From Dokdonella_A sp044227025 (GTDB lineage Bacteria > Pseudomonadota > Gammaproteobacteria > Xanthomonadales > Rhodanobacteraceae), in NCBI RefSeq assembly GCF_044227025.1, contig NZ_JBGAFX010000001.1, positions 124,001 to 188,000 on the forward strand: a stretch of DNA of 64,000 nt. The letters run 5' to 3'. Both the position numbers and the translations under genes were made by a program. Shown piece after piece: positions 44,848-53,227 of the stretch (its first letter is position 1; each line of letters starts with the position of its first letter). The notes under the pieces are model-generated. The model ran no database searches. It was not told the DNA's origin and saw only the letters and a program-made list of their open reading frames with translations.

Positions 44848-46899
44848 ATGTTGCGCCAGCGCCTGTTCTGCGGCTTAGTCCTGCTCGCCGCACCCTGCCT
44901 TGCGAGCGCAAGCGTGCGCACCTGGCCAACCACCGGCCCGTGTGCCAGTGGAACCTTGCAGGCCTGCATCAACGGCGCCGTCGACGGCGACATCGTCGAA
45001 GTCGCGAGCAATGCGGTCATCAACGAGTCGCTCTCGTTCGGCGTGCCGCTGACCCTGCGCGCGGCGAGCGGCTACGCGCCGCGAATCGCCGTCGACCAGG
45101 TCATCACGGCAACCGCGACGATTGACGGCGACTATGCGATCGAGGGCTTCACCCTGCAGCGCGGCTTCGTCTACGTAACCCACAGCGCCGGCAACGCGAA
45201 CGTCCGCGTGCGGCGCGTGCGCGTACTCGCGCCGATGGCGACCGGCCCCGCGCAGATCTCGCTGTACAACAACACGACGTCGCCGCTCAGCTACGACATT
45301 GGCGAGAACGACCTCGCCTTTGCATGGGACACCTACGACGGCGCGATCCACGCTGCACTGCAGGTCCTCGACACCCAGACCGGCAGCAGCGAAGGTCGCA
45401 TCCACGAGAACCGCATCGCTGCCGCCGGCGCGTGGGCGGCCGGCGTGCTGGTGGTCAGCAACAATCGTACGCACACCACGCGCGTCGACGGCAACTGGGT
45501 CCGTGGCGGCAGTTCCTACGGCAGCATCGACCTGCGCCAGGGCAGCTTCAGCGGCGGCGCTGGCACGCTGACCGCATACGTGGTCAACAATGTCGTCACG
45601 CCGCTGCGCCAGCCGGCCGACGCCTACGGCATCAAGGCCGAGGCGAATGCCGGCGGCCTCGCCCTGCAGGCGTTCAACAACACGGTGACCGGCGCTTACA
45701 GCGGCGTCAACGTCTACGCGGCGAGCGGCACCACGCTGAGCGGGCGCATCGCCAACAACCTGCTCGCCGGCAACATCCTCAACCTCGCCTACAGCAACAG
45801 CGGCAGCGGCGGCGTCGACAACGACCACAATCTGCTCTTCGGCGGCAGCACCAGCGGCATCACGCCCGGAGCCGGCGCGGTCACGGCGGATCCCCTGCTG
45901 CGCGGCGCACCCGGCAATCCGTGGCTCAATCCCGGCTCACCCGCCATCGATGTCGCCGACAGTGCAGGCCTGTCCAGCGTCCTCGCGAGCGCCGGCCTCG
46001 CACGCCTCGACGGCGCCGGCCTGCGCCGCTTCAAGGGTGCCGCCAATGCCGCCGACATCGGCGCGCTCGAATACGGCGACACGACGTTCCTGCACCGCAG
46101 CGCCAATCCGCCGGCGAGCGTCTACAGCACCCTCGACGATGCCAGCGTCAATGCGCAGGCCTCACACCGGCCGCAGCTGACGGCGAACTGGAATCCCGAC
46201 GGCAGCACCGGGCTGTACTGGAACCATGCGGTCAGCGCGTACTGGAACAGCATCACGTCGCGGTGGTCGCTGCGCGACGAAGATCTCGTCCCGTTCGGCG
46301 ACGACGTGCGCTTCAACCTGTTCGCGCCGGCCGGCGGCGACGGCAATTTCGCGCATGTCGCGACGGCGGCGAACGTCAGCGGCTTCACCACGCGTCTTGC
46401 CGCGAGCGGCCTCGACGACGCGCCGGACCGCATCCTGCTGGTGACGCGCAACTCGGTCGATCCCGGCGGTACCGTCTACGACGACGTTCATCCGTTCGGC
46501 GTGTTCTACTTCGCGTTCGGCGGCCCCGGCTCGTGGTTCGTCTCGCACCTGGACTCGACCGTGATGGGCGAGGGCGGCGGTTACAACGTGTACTGGCAGG
46601 CGCCGAGCGCGAATGCGTACCGGCACCTCGCGACCGCCGGCAACATCGCCGGCAACTACACCCTGCTCGACCACCCGCTGCTGAATGACCACGCATGCGC
46701 GCGCCCGCATGTGACCCAGAGCGCGGGCCAGGGCGTCTTCAACGGTCACCAGGTCGGCGTCTGGTACACCGGCTCGCGCTGGTCGGTGTTCAACCAGGAC
46801 GGCGCGGCGATGCCGGTGAACGCCGAGTTCGACGTCATCGTCGATGCGCAGCAGGCATTCGAATGCAACGACGTGATCTTCGCCGACGGTTTCGATTGA
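44848..46899 (+). CDS. secreted beta-helix protein with C-terminal IFADGFD
   Basis: The 683-residue protein has a signal peptide (LRQRLFCGLVLLAAPCLASA) and a right-handed parallel beta-helix (residues about 30-410), as shown by repeated short strands with asparagine turns (NNTVTGAYSGVNVYAASGTT, NNLLAGNILNLAYSNSGSGG). A second region (about 450-670) contains two related segments (VSAYWNSITSRWSLRDEDL; GHQVGVWYTGSRWSVFNQDG), each a DUF7452-like W-x-x-x-N-x-D beta unit. It ends ECNDVIFADGFD. GGAAGGA precedes the ATG by ten bases. No catalytic residues identified. Confidence 0.85.
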   Translation: MLRQRLFCGLVLLAAPCLASASVRTWPTTGPCASGTLQACINGAVDGDIVEVASNAVINESLSFGVPLTLRAASGYAPRIAVDQVITATATIDGDYAIEGFTLQRGFVYVTHSAGNANVRVRRVRVLAPMATGPAQISLYNNTTSPLSYDIGENDLAFAWDTYDGAIHAALQVLDTQTGSSEGRIHENRIAAAGAWAAGVLVVSNNRTHTTRVDGNWVRGGSSYGSIDLRQGSFSGGAGTLTAYVVNNVVTPLRQPADAYGIKAEANAGGLALQAFNNTVTGAYSGVNVYAASGTTLSGRIANNLLAGNILNLAYSNSGSGGVDNDHNLLFGGSTSGITPGAGAVTADPLLRGAPGNPWLNPGSPAIDVADSAGLSSVLASAGLARLDGAGLRRFKGAANAADIGALEYGDTTFLHRSANPPASVYSTLDDASVNAQASHRPQLTANWNPDGSTGLYWNHAVSAYWNSITSRWSLRDEDLVPFGDDVRFNLFAPAGGDGNFAHVATAANVSGFTTRLAASGLDDAPDRILLVTRNSVDPGGTVYDDVHPFGVFYFAFGGPGSWFVSHLDSTVMGEGGGYNVYWQAPSANAYRHLATAGNIAGNYTLLDHPLLNDHACARPHVTQSAGQGVFNGHQVGVWYTGSRWSVFNQDGAAMPVNAEFDVIVDAQQAFECNDVIFADGFD

Positions 46900-46957
46900 T
46901 CGCCGCCGCAGCGCCGCCGCGCGTCTCGTCGACGCGCGGTTCGCAAGCGGCAGGACT

Positions 46958-47230
46958 TCACCAGCGCGGAACGCCGGCATCATCCGGCAGTCGGCCTTCG
47001 CGGTACAGCCGCTCCAGATAGCCGATCAACGCATCCATCACCAGGCGTGTCTCCGCGCCGTTCACTTCGACGGCACGCTCGATCTGCGCCTTCGACAACG
47101 GCCGGCTCACGGTCTCGCCGGCCTGCTTCGCCAGTTCGATCGCCAATTCCGCCAGTCGGATCGAATAGCCGCGCAGGTTCGCCGCCTCGTTGACAAACTC
47201 GCGCGTGAGCGCAAAGTCCTGAATCGCCAT
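46958..47230 (-). CDS. small hypothetical protein, 90 aa
   Basis: The protein starts MAIQDFALTREFVNEAANLR and is mainly helical with many charged residues (RLAELAIELAKQAGETVSRP). There is no signal peptide, cysteine or membrane segment. The ATG at 47230 has GGGAGGAGCGTGCC just upstream, a strong ribosome site. The gene is divergent from the LOG-family gene by 95 bases. I do not recognise the family; length and codon use look real. Confidence 0.7.
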   Translation of the reverse strand: MAIQDFALTREFVNEAANLRGYSIRLAELAIELAKQAGETVSRPLSKAQIERAVEVNGAETRLVMDALIGYLERLYREGRLPDDAGVPRW

Positions 47231-47325
47231 GGCACGCTCCTCCCGGAATGGTCGCCTGAGTGTTGCACCGGAACACGCCGCGCGCACGGATGCATGCAGC
47301 ATGGCGGCTGATGCACAATGCATGC

Positions 47326-47904
47326 ATGCGAATCTGTGTCTATTGCGCGTCGAGCGAGCACGTCGACCGGCGCTATCACGAGGCCGCCGCCCTGCTCGGT
47401 CGCACACTGGCGCAAGCGGGCTGCACGCTCGTCTACGGCGGTGGCGGCTCGGGCCTGATGGGCACGCTCGCCAGCGCGGCGCTCGACGCCGGCGGCGAAG
47501 TCATCGGCGTCATCCCGCGTTTCATGATCGAAGTCGAATGGCAGCATCCCGGCGTCGCCAACCTCGAAGTGGTCGAGGACATGCGCGAGCGCAAGCATCG
47601 CCTGCTGACCGGGTCCGACGCGGTGGTCGCACTGCCCGGCGGCTGCGGCACGCTGGAGGAGCTGTTCGAGGCGATGACGCTGAAGCGCCTCGCGCTGTAC
47701 GCGAAGCCGATCGTGCTGCTCGACATCAACGGCTTCTACGCGCCGCTCGAACGCTTCCTCGAACAGACCATCGAGCAGCGGTTCATGAACCCGCAACACC
47801 GCGGCCTGTGGACGAGCGTCGCGCGCGTGGAAGAAGTGCTGCCGACGATCCGCGCAACACCGGACTGGGACGCGAGCGCACGCGACTACGCGGCCGTACG
47901 CTGA
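47326..47904 (+). CDS. LOG-family protein (cytokinin riboside monophosphate phosphoribohydrolase)
   Basis: The 192-residue Rossmann-like enzyme has the LOG motifs GGGGSGLMG and LPGGCGTLEELFE (P-G-G-x-G-T-x-x-E), plus the MRERKH pair that binds the phosphate. The family cleaves the N-glycosidic bond of nucleoside 5'-monophosphates, such as AMP or cytokinin nucleotides. The ATG at 47326 gives the standard MRICVYCASS start; an open frame upstream is not used. Confidence 0.92.
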   Translation: MRICVYCASSEHVDRRYHEAAALLGRTLAQAGCTLVYGGGGSGLMGTLASAALDAGGEVIGVIPRFMIEVEWQHPGVANLEVVEDMRERKHRLLTGSDAVVALPGGCGTLEELFEAMTLKRLALYAKPIVLLDINGFYAPLERFLEQTIEQRFMNPQHRGLWTSVARVEEVLPTIRATPDWDASARDYAAVR

Positions 47905-47943
47905 CACTCCTGGACGCGAAGCGGTTGCGGTACGCGGATCGTC

Positions 47944-48375
47944 CTACTCGAAGCGGCTCAATTCGCGATCCGTGTCGCCGCCGGAGGAGCCGGACTCGCC
48001 ATCGGGATCGTCGAACAGGCTCATCGGCGCGGCTTCTTCGCCACCCTGGTCGTTGCGGCTCGCCTGGCCGGGCTCGCTCGCGGCCTTCTGCTTTTCCCAG
48101 CGGGTCTTGATCGGATTCGCTGATTCCGCCGATTCGAGTGCACCAAGCAGTTCCTGCTTCTGTTCTTCCGGCAGGTCCGCCCAATGGCAATCGGCAAGCG
48201 CACCAGCCATCGAATAAAGCAGGTTGAGGCTTGGCCGGAAGCCGGCGCGCTTGACCTTGAGGAAGGTCTCCACCGGCCCGATGCGTGCGAGGTCCTCGGT
48301 CGTGCGTACGCCGACCTGGCGTAGCCACGCAGCCGACTTCGGACCGACGTTGCGGATCTTCACGTCGCGACTCAT
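47944..48375 (-). CDS. TfoX C-terminal domain protein
   Basis: The 143-residue protein has only the TfoX/Sxy C-terminal domain, a helix-hairpin-helix set opening VKIRNVGPKSAAWLRQVGV, then TTEDLARIGPVETFLKVKRA. TfoX is the competence regulator, but isolated C-terminal domains have no proven function. The C-terminal 55 residues are low-complexity and acidic (SLFDDPDGESGSSGGDTDRE). The start overlaps the stop of the reductase gene upstream by four bases, so the pair is one operon. Confidence 0.88.
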   Translation of the reverse strand: MSRDVKIRNVGPKSAAWLRQVGVRTTEDLARIGPVETFLKVKRAGFRPSLNLLYSMAGALADCHWADLPEEQKQELLGALESAESANPIKTRWEKQKAASEPGQASRNDQGGEEAAPMSLFDDPDGESGSSGGDTDRELSRFE

Positions 48376-48893
48376 GTCGTTGGCACCCCATGGTTTGGCA
48401 GCAACGATGCAACGAACACCGTGCACAAGGCTTCCATGCCGGCGCGGTCCTCGTCGTCGAAGCGCGCCAGTGAAGGACTGTCGACGTCCCACACGCCGAT
48501 GAGCGCACCGGACGCATCGACCAGCGGCACCACAATCTCCGACTGGGATGCGCTGTCGCAGGCGATGTGGCCATCGAACGCGTTGACGTCGCGCACCAGC
48601 TGGGTCTCGCGCGTCGCCGCTGCGGTACCGCACACGCCCTTGCCGAGCGCGATGCGCACGCACGCGGGCTTGCCCTGGAACGGACCGACGACGAGTTCGC
48701 GCCCGTCGAAGAAATAGAAGCCGCACCAGTTGATGTCCGGCAACGCATGCCAGGCCAAGGCCGCGAAGTTCGCGGCGTTCGCGATGCGGTCGCGTTCGCC
48801 ATGCAGCAGGCCGCGCGCCTGCTGGGCGAGCTCGGCGTACAGCGCCGGTTTGAGGGAGGCGTCAATCGGTGCCGCGACGAACATGGTGGGCAT
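48372..48893 (-). CDS. msrC: free methionine-(R)-sulfoxide reductase (GAF domain)
   Basis: The 173-residue GAF-fold enzyme reduces free methionine-(R)-sulfoxide. The fRMsr signature is complete: NWCGFYFFDG, the resolving/catalytic cysteines in KPACVRIALGKGVCGTA and HIACDS, and SQSEIVVPL for substrate binding. The start at 48893 (MPTMFVAAP) has no strong ribosome site; the second ATG at 48884 is equally possible. With the exported peroxiredoxin at 1.6 kb it belongs to oxidative-damage repair in general, but not to one operon. Confidence 0.9.
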   Translation of the reverse strand: MPTMFVAAPIDASLKPALYAELAQQARGLLHGERDRIANAANFAALAWHALPDINWCGFYFFDGRELVVGPFQGKPACVRIALGKGVCGTAAATRETQLVRDVNAFDGHIACDSASQSEIVVPLVDASGALIGVWDVDSPSLARFDDEDRAGMEALCTVFVASLLPNHGVPTT

Positions 48894-48975
48894 GCCCTGC
48901 CGGTATCGAATCGCGATTGTAGCGCGTGCCCGAGCGTCGGTGCCGCTGGCATACTGCGCCGACCCCGGAGCCGCA

Positions 48976-49716
48976 ATGAACGAAGCCGACTTTTCGCAGG
49001 AGCATGGTTTTCGCATGCGCGGCGCGCAGCCGACGCGCATGGACGCCTTCGTCGACGCAGCATTCGCGTTCGCCGTGACCCTGCTTATCGTCTCCGTCGG
49101 CCACGTGCCGTCCACGGTGCCGGACCTGATCCAGGCGATGCGCGGCGTGCCGGCGTTCCTGGCCAGCTTCCTGCTTCTCGCGCGCTTCTGGCTGTCGCAT
49201 CGCCACTGGTCGCGCTGTTACGGGCTCGAGGATGGCCCGAGCGCGCGTCTCAGCCTCGCGCTGGTCTTCGTGGTGCTGATCTACGTGTACCCGCTGCGCA
49301 TGGTTGCCAACATGACCTTGGCCGTGCTCAGCGGTGGTGCGCTGGCCGAGCAGTCGATCGAAATCCACACGCTCGCCGACCTGCGGTCGCTCTACCTCGC
49401 CTTCGCTTCGGGCTACGGTGCCGTCGTCGTCATCTTCACCCTGCTTTACCGTCACGCGCTGGCGCGCGCGGACACGCTGCAACTGACGGCGGGCGAACGC
49501 GTGCGCACGCGCAGCATGGCCGAGCGCTACCTGTCGCTGGCGGGTGTCGCGCTGCTTTCGCTGGTGCTGGCCGTCCTGCTTCCGGCAGGGCAGCATTCGA
49601 TGCTGATCTACTGGGCGCCGGGCATGGTCTACGCACTGATCTATCCGGCCACCCTGCTGATTGCGCGCCGCGAACGCGCGGCGCTCGCGGCGGTTTCACG
49701 GCCGAACCTTGCATGA
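48976..49716 (+). CDS. TMEM175-like potassium channel protein (DUF1211)
   Basis: The 246-residue protein has six predicted helices and the DUF1211/TMEM175 first-helix pattern R-M-D-A-F-V-D-A-A-F-A-F (canonical R-x-x-x-F-S-D-A-V-F-A-I). Bacterial TMEM175 forms potassium-leak channels. The serine of the FSD motif is replaced by valine, so the pore lining may differ. GGAG precedes the ATG at 48976. It overlaps bioD by four bases (ATGA), an odd pairing of channel and biotin gene. Confidence 0.82.
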   Translation: MNEADFSQEHGFRMRGAQPTRMDAFVDAAFAFAVTLLIVSVGHVPSTVPDLIQAMRGVPAFLASFLLLARFWLSHRHWSRCYGLEDGPSARLSLALVFVVLIYVYPLRMVANMTLAVLSGGALAEQSIEIHTLADLRSLYLAFASGYGAVVVIFTLLYRHALARADTLQLTAGERVRTRSMAERYLSLAGVALLSLVLAVLLPAGQHSMLIYWAPGMVYALIYPATLLIARRERAALAAVSRPNLA

Positions 49717-50384
49717 AAGGCCTGTTCGTCACCGGCACCGACACCGGCATCGGCAAGACCTGGTCGAGTTGCGTGCTGCTCGCGGCCTTGCGCGCACGCG
49801 GCCTGAGGGCGGCGGGGATGAAGCCGGTCGCGAGTGGTTGCCGTGAAACATCCGCGGGCCTGCGCAACGAAGACGCCGAGGCCCTCATCGCGGCGAGCGA
49901 TCCGGTGCCCGCCTATGCCGACTGCAATCCCCATGCATTCGCCGCCCCGATCGCGCCGCATCTCGCTGCGGCAATGAACGGCGCAGAGATCACCCTTGCG
50001 CCGGTCAGCAACGCCTATGCCCGCCTCGCGATGACGGCCGATCGCGTCGTGGTCGAAGGCGTCGGCGGCTGGGCGGTGCCGTTGTCGGACGCGCTGATGC
50101 AGGCCGATCTCGTGCGCACACTCGACTTGCCCGTGATTCTCGTGGTCGGCGTGCGCCTGGGGTGCCTCAATCACGCGCTGCTGAGCGCGCGCGCGATCGC
50201 TGCGGACGGCTGCCGGCTGGCCGGCTGGATCGCCAACCGCATCGATGCACAAATGCCGTTCGCATCCGCCAACATCGATGCCCTGCACGCGCGCATCGCA
50301 GCGCCGCTGCTCGGCGTGCTCGAGCACGCACCGAGTGGCACGAGTGCGGAGTTCGCGCATGCGCTCGACCTGCGAGCGTTCTGA
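49713..50384 (+). CDS. bioD: dethiobiotin synthetase
   Basis: The 223-residue enzyme closes the ureido ring of biotin using CO2 and ATP. The P-loop GTDTGIGKT (residues 8-16) and the substrate loop MKPVASGCRET (with the essential lysine) are intact, as are PHAFAAPIAPHLA and the VEGVGGWAVPL motif. The start overlaps the preceding stop by four bases. No other biotin gene is in the window. Confidence 0.95.
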   Translation: MKGLFVTGTDTGIGKTWSSCVLLAALRARGLRAAGMKPVASGCRETSAGLRNEDAEALIAASDPVPAYADCNPHAFAAPIAPHLAAAMNGAEITLAPVSNAYARLAMTADRVVVEGVGGWAVPLSDALMQADLVRTLDLPVILVVGVRLGCLNHALLSARAIAADGCRLAGWIANRIDAQMPFASANIDALHARIAAPLLGVLEHAPSGTSAEFAHALDLRAF

Positions 50385-51812
50385 GTGACACGCTTGACGC
50401 TCGTCGCAGCGGCAAACCAACGCGCTGCGCCGTGGCTGGTTGCCGCCTGCGGACTCGCCTTCGACGTCACCGCATGGTGGCCGGGACTGATGTCGTTCGA
50501 CTCGGCCTATGCGTGGTGGCAGGCGCGTGGCGGCGAGAGCACCGACATCGTCGCGCCCGCGATGATCCACGCATGGCGCGCGTGCGAATGGATCGCGAGC
50601 GGGCCCGGTCCGATCCACGCCGTGCATCTCGCGCTGTTCTGGAGCGGTCTCGCCCTGCTCGCCGGAACGCTTCCACGCGGTCGCCCCGCGCAGTTCGCGA
50701 CGATGTGCCTGCCCGCCTTCGTGCCGGTGTCGATGCTGTTGCGTGCGCATGTGTGGACCGATGTGGCGCTCGCTGCCTCACTCGTCGCCGCGACCGGCCT
50801 GCTGGCACAGGCGCACACATCGCGCGTGCGCGGCTGGCTGGTGCCGGCGCTTGTGCTGCTCGCGTACGCCTCGCTGCTGCGCCACAACGCGTTGCCCGCC
50901 GTGCTGCCACTGCTGGCGTGGTGGTCGTGGTTGCTGCTGCACGGCGCTCGCGCGGCGTCACCACGCGCCGTCGTGGTGCTCGTGGTCGCCGTATCGTTGT
51001 GCCTGTTCGGCACGGGGCGTTGGCTCGCGCGCCAGGTCGATCGCCAGGTCCCGGTGTGGCCTTCGCTGGCACAGTTCGACCTTGCCGCGATCTCGATCGA
51101 AACCGGGCGAATGCAGTTGCCGGCGTTCATGATCGGTTCCGGGCTCGACCTGCCGGAACTCGCGCTCGCGTTTCGTCCGTGGAGCAACCTGCCGATGCTG
51201 ACCGGTACGCGCCACGGCATGCGCGCGCCGTTCGATCCGCCGTTGACGCCGGATGAACTCGCCCAGTTGCGAACGGCATGGATTGCCGCGGTCGTCGACC
51301 ATCCCGCCGCGTGGCTGGCCCATCGCTGGCGCGTTTCGCGCGCGCTGTTCGGCACGCATGCGCCGGACTGGCCGATCACGCTGATCGTGGTCGACGCCGA
51401 ATATGCCTACCGCGACAATCCGCCGGTTGCACGCAACGAGGGCAGGCTGCACGCGGCACTCATGCGCGCCGCGAACGCCGGCGCGTCGACGCCGGCACTC
51501 GCCGCGTGGCCATGCCTGCTGGCCGGACTGCTCGTGCTGCCGGGCGCGTGGCGACGACGCCGCGAACGCGCCTGCGGCCAGCTGCCGTTGCTGCTGCTCG
51601 CGAGCGCATGGGCGTATGCGTTGCCGCTGTGCGTGCTCGCCCCATCGGCCGAGTTGCGCTACCTCGACTGGCCTTGCCTCGCCAGCCTGATCGCATTCGC
51701 CTGCGTCGCCTTCGCGCCGCGCACGCGGCACGCTGCTAGACTCGATCCAGAGACCCATGCAAAGGATCGACGAGATGAACACCGTGCAACGCTACATGTT
51801 CAGCATCGATGA
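50385..51812 (+). CDS. large membrane protein, glycosyltransferase-like, unassigned
   Basis: The 475-residue protein begins at a GTG directly after the bioD stop and has about eight or nine hydrophobic helices, among them LVAACGLAFDVTAWWPG, LFWSGLALLAGTLP, LPALVLLAYASLL, AVVVLVVAVSLCLFGTG and LPLLLLASAWAYALPLCVL. The lumenal loop after the first helix (MSFDSAYAWWQA) holds an acidic residue. This resembles the GT-C-type glycosyltransferase/mannosyltransferase layout, but no definite motif is seen. It ends overlapping the next gene. Confidence 0.7.
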   Translation: MTRLTLVAAANQRAAPWLVAACGLAFDVTAWWPGLMSFDSAYAWWQARGGESTDIVAPAMIHAWRACEWIASGPGPIHAVHLALFWSGLALLAGTLPRGRPAQFATMCLPAFVPVSMLLRAHVWTDVALAASLVAATGLLAQAHTSRVRGWLVPALVLLAYASLLRHNALPAVLPLLAWWSWLLLHGARAASPRAVVVLVVAVSLCLFGTGRWLARQVDRQVPVWPSLAQFDLAAISIETGRMQLPAFMIGSGLDLPELALAFRPWSNLPMLTGTRHGMRAPFDPPLTPDELAQLRTAWIAAVVDHPAAWLAHRWRVSRALFGTHAPDWPITLIVVDAEYAYRDNPPVARNEGRLHAALMRAANAGASTPALAAWPCLLAGLLVLPGAWRRRRERACGQLPLLLLASAWAYALPLCVLAPSAELRYLDWPCLASLIAFACVAFAPRTRHAARLDPETHAKDRRDEHRATLHVQHR

Positions 51813-52125
51813 CCTGCCGAAGGCGCGCGGCGAATCGCACGAGCTTTCGTTCCAGGGCGGCTCCTCGGAGAGTTTCGCCGCCTTGTTGCAGCAGGCGCTG
51901 CGCGAGCCGTCGCTGTGGCAACGCTGGAAAGCGATGCAGCCCGATCCCGATGCGGTCGACCCGGGCCTTGGCGCGAACGATCCCGCCGCGACCGTCGAAG
52001 CGCATCAGTCCGACGTGCACGTCAGCGTCGAAGTGAAGAGTTCGCTGCCGCACGCGATCATCAAACACCGCATGACGCTGCTGATCGGCAAGCACTGGAC
52101 GCTGCGCGACGTCAGCGCGGTGTAA
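51775..52125 (+). CDS. small hypothetical protein, 116 aa
   Basis: The protein starts MNTVQRYMFSIDDLPKARGE and is predicted mostly helix/beta mixed without signal peptide; it ends LLIGKHWTLRDVSAV. An ATG at 51757 would add six residues; I prefer 51775, just ahead of the typical soluble start. It overlaps the 3' end of the large membrane-protein gene. It looks like a conserved unknown family of the order, and its spacing (24 bases) to the TonB-family gene suggests joint transcription. Confidence 0.6.
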   Translation: MNTVQRYMFSIDDLPKARGESHELSFQGGSSESFAALLQQALREPSLWQRWKAMQPDPDAVDPGLGANDPAATVEAHQSDVHVSVEVKSSLPHAIIKHRMTLLIGKHWTLRDVSAV

Positions 52126-52149
52126 TCCATCGCAGAAGGAGCGTCGAGT

Positions 52150-53133
52150 ATGGTCACGATACGCAACCACCTTGCCCCGTCCGCACGCCGCCATCACGCC
52201 ACTCGAACCGACTGGCGCGCGGTCATCATCACGGTTTCTGCCCACGTCGCGCTCGTGCTCGCCCTGCTTGCGACGCCGGTCGCCGAACCGCTGCGGCGCG
52301 GCGCCGAAATGATCCTGATCCATCTCGACGGCGAGGCGGTGCACGTGCCGACCGCACCGAATGATGCTGTCGCGGATCCGGGCACCGCTGCTTCCGCGAC
52401 GGCGCGGCGCGGCAGCGCGCCGGCGAAAGCCGCGCCCGCCCGCGCAACCCGCAGCGAACCGGTCGTGGTCACCGAAGGTCGCGAGGCGGTCGGCGCGTCG
52501 AACAGCGCATCCGTCGCCGGAGCTGCGGCGGGAGCAGGCACAGCCGGCGTCGGCGGCTCGCGCGACCGCGATGCGGGGACGTGGACCGGTCCGAAGTTCC
52601 GTCCACCACGCGTCGTCGAACGCGTGCTTCCCGCCTATCCTCGCGACGCCTACCTGGCGGGCCTGCAAGGCAGCGTCAACGTGCTCGTCACGGTCGATGC
52701 CGAAGGTCGCGTCACCGACACTCGCGTCGAATCATCCAGTGGCGTCGCGTCGCTCGACGCGGCCGCCGCCGAAGGCGTGCGTGCGTGGACGTTCAAGGCC
52801 GCCGAAAAGCTCGGCAAGCCGATCGAGGCCCAGGCGATCGTCGCGATCGACTGGAAGTATCGGCCCGGCATGACCTTCGGGCCGATGCCGGTCGAGAACC
52901 GTCGCCTGCTGCAAAAGGACTGGTCGATCGCGAACCAGATCCATGTGCCCGGCGAGAATCTGGACGCGCTGCCGGCGAAAGCGGCGGCACAGCGCACGCA
53001 ACCCTGCCCGGACGAGGATCCGGGGGAAGCCAGCCAGCGCTATGACGCGATGGCATTCGGCTCGAAGATCGTTGCGGCCAACTGGAACGATCCCGTGACC
53101 GGCCGTTGCCGCAAGGGCAAGCGCGCGCGCTGA
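52150..53133 (+). CDS. TonB-family energy transducer with C-terminal extension
   Basis: The 327-residue protein has one N-terminal anchor helix (WRAVIITVSAHVALVLALLA), an alanine/threonine/glycine-rich linker (residues about 65-140) and a TonB C-terminal domain at about 150-235. Landmarks are VLPAYPRDAYLAGLQGSVNV and a following V-D-x-x-G-R-V stretch. About 85 residues beyond the TonB fold (residues 240-327, with two cysteines) are not typical. The large TonB-dependent receptor at 59 kb is a plausible partner type. No ExbB/ExbD is in the window. Confidence 0.85.
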   Translation: MVTIRNHLAPSARRHHATRTDWRAVIITVSAHVALVLALLATPVAEPLRRGAEMILIHLDGEAVHVPTAPNDAVADPGTAASATARRGSAPAKAAPARATRSEPVVVTEGREAVGASNSASVAGAAAGAGTAGVGGSRDRDAGTWTGPKFRPPRVVERVLPAYPRDAYLAGLQGSVNVLVTVDAEGRVTDTRVESSSGVASLDAAAAEGVRAWTFKAAEKLGKPIEAQAIVAIDWKYRPGMTFGPMPVENRRLLQKDWSIANQIHVPGENLDALPAKAAAQRTQPCPDEDPGEASQRYDAMAFGSKIVAANWNDPVTGRCRKGKRAR

Positions 53134-53143
53134 CGAAAGGTCA

Positions 53144-53207
53144 CACGGCGCACTTGACGCCGTGCAACCTGCCGCACATCCAGCCTCGACGGCGTGATGC
53201 CGTCGAG
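53144..53207. terminator. two hairpins between convergent tonB-family and gshA genes
   Basis: CACGGCG (53144-53150) pairs with CGCCGTG (53158-53164). CTCGACGGC (53185-53193) pairs with GCCGTCGAG (53199-53207). Both lie in a 94-base gap between the two 3' ends. No T-runs follow, so this is a likely bidirectional end of transcription, not a strict intrinsic terminator. Confidence 0.6.
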
Positions 53208-53227
53208 CGCGCCGAAGCACGCGTCAG

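Noticed and set aside
48996..49010. GCAGGAGCA inside the TMEM175-like gene as a further hairpin-loop copy
   Set aside because: The flanking bases are not complementary and the sequence is coding, so it is a chance match.
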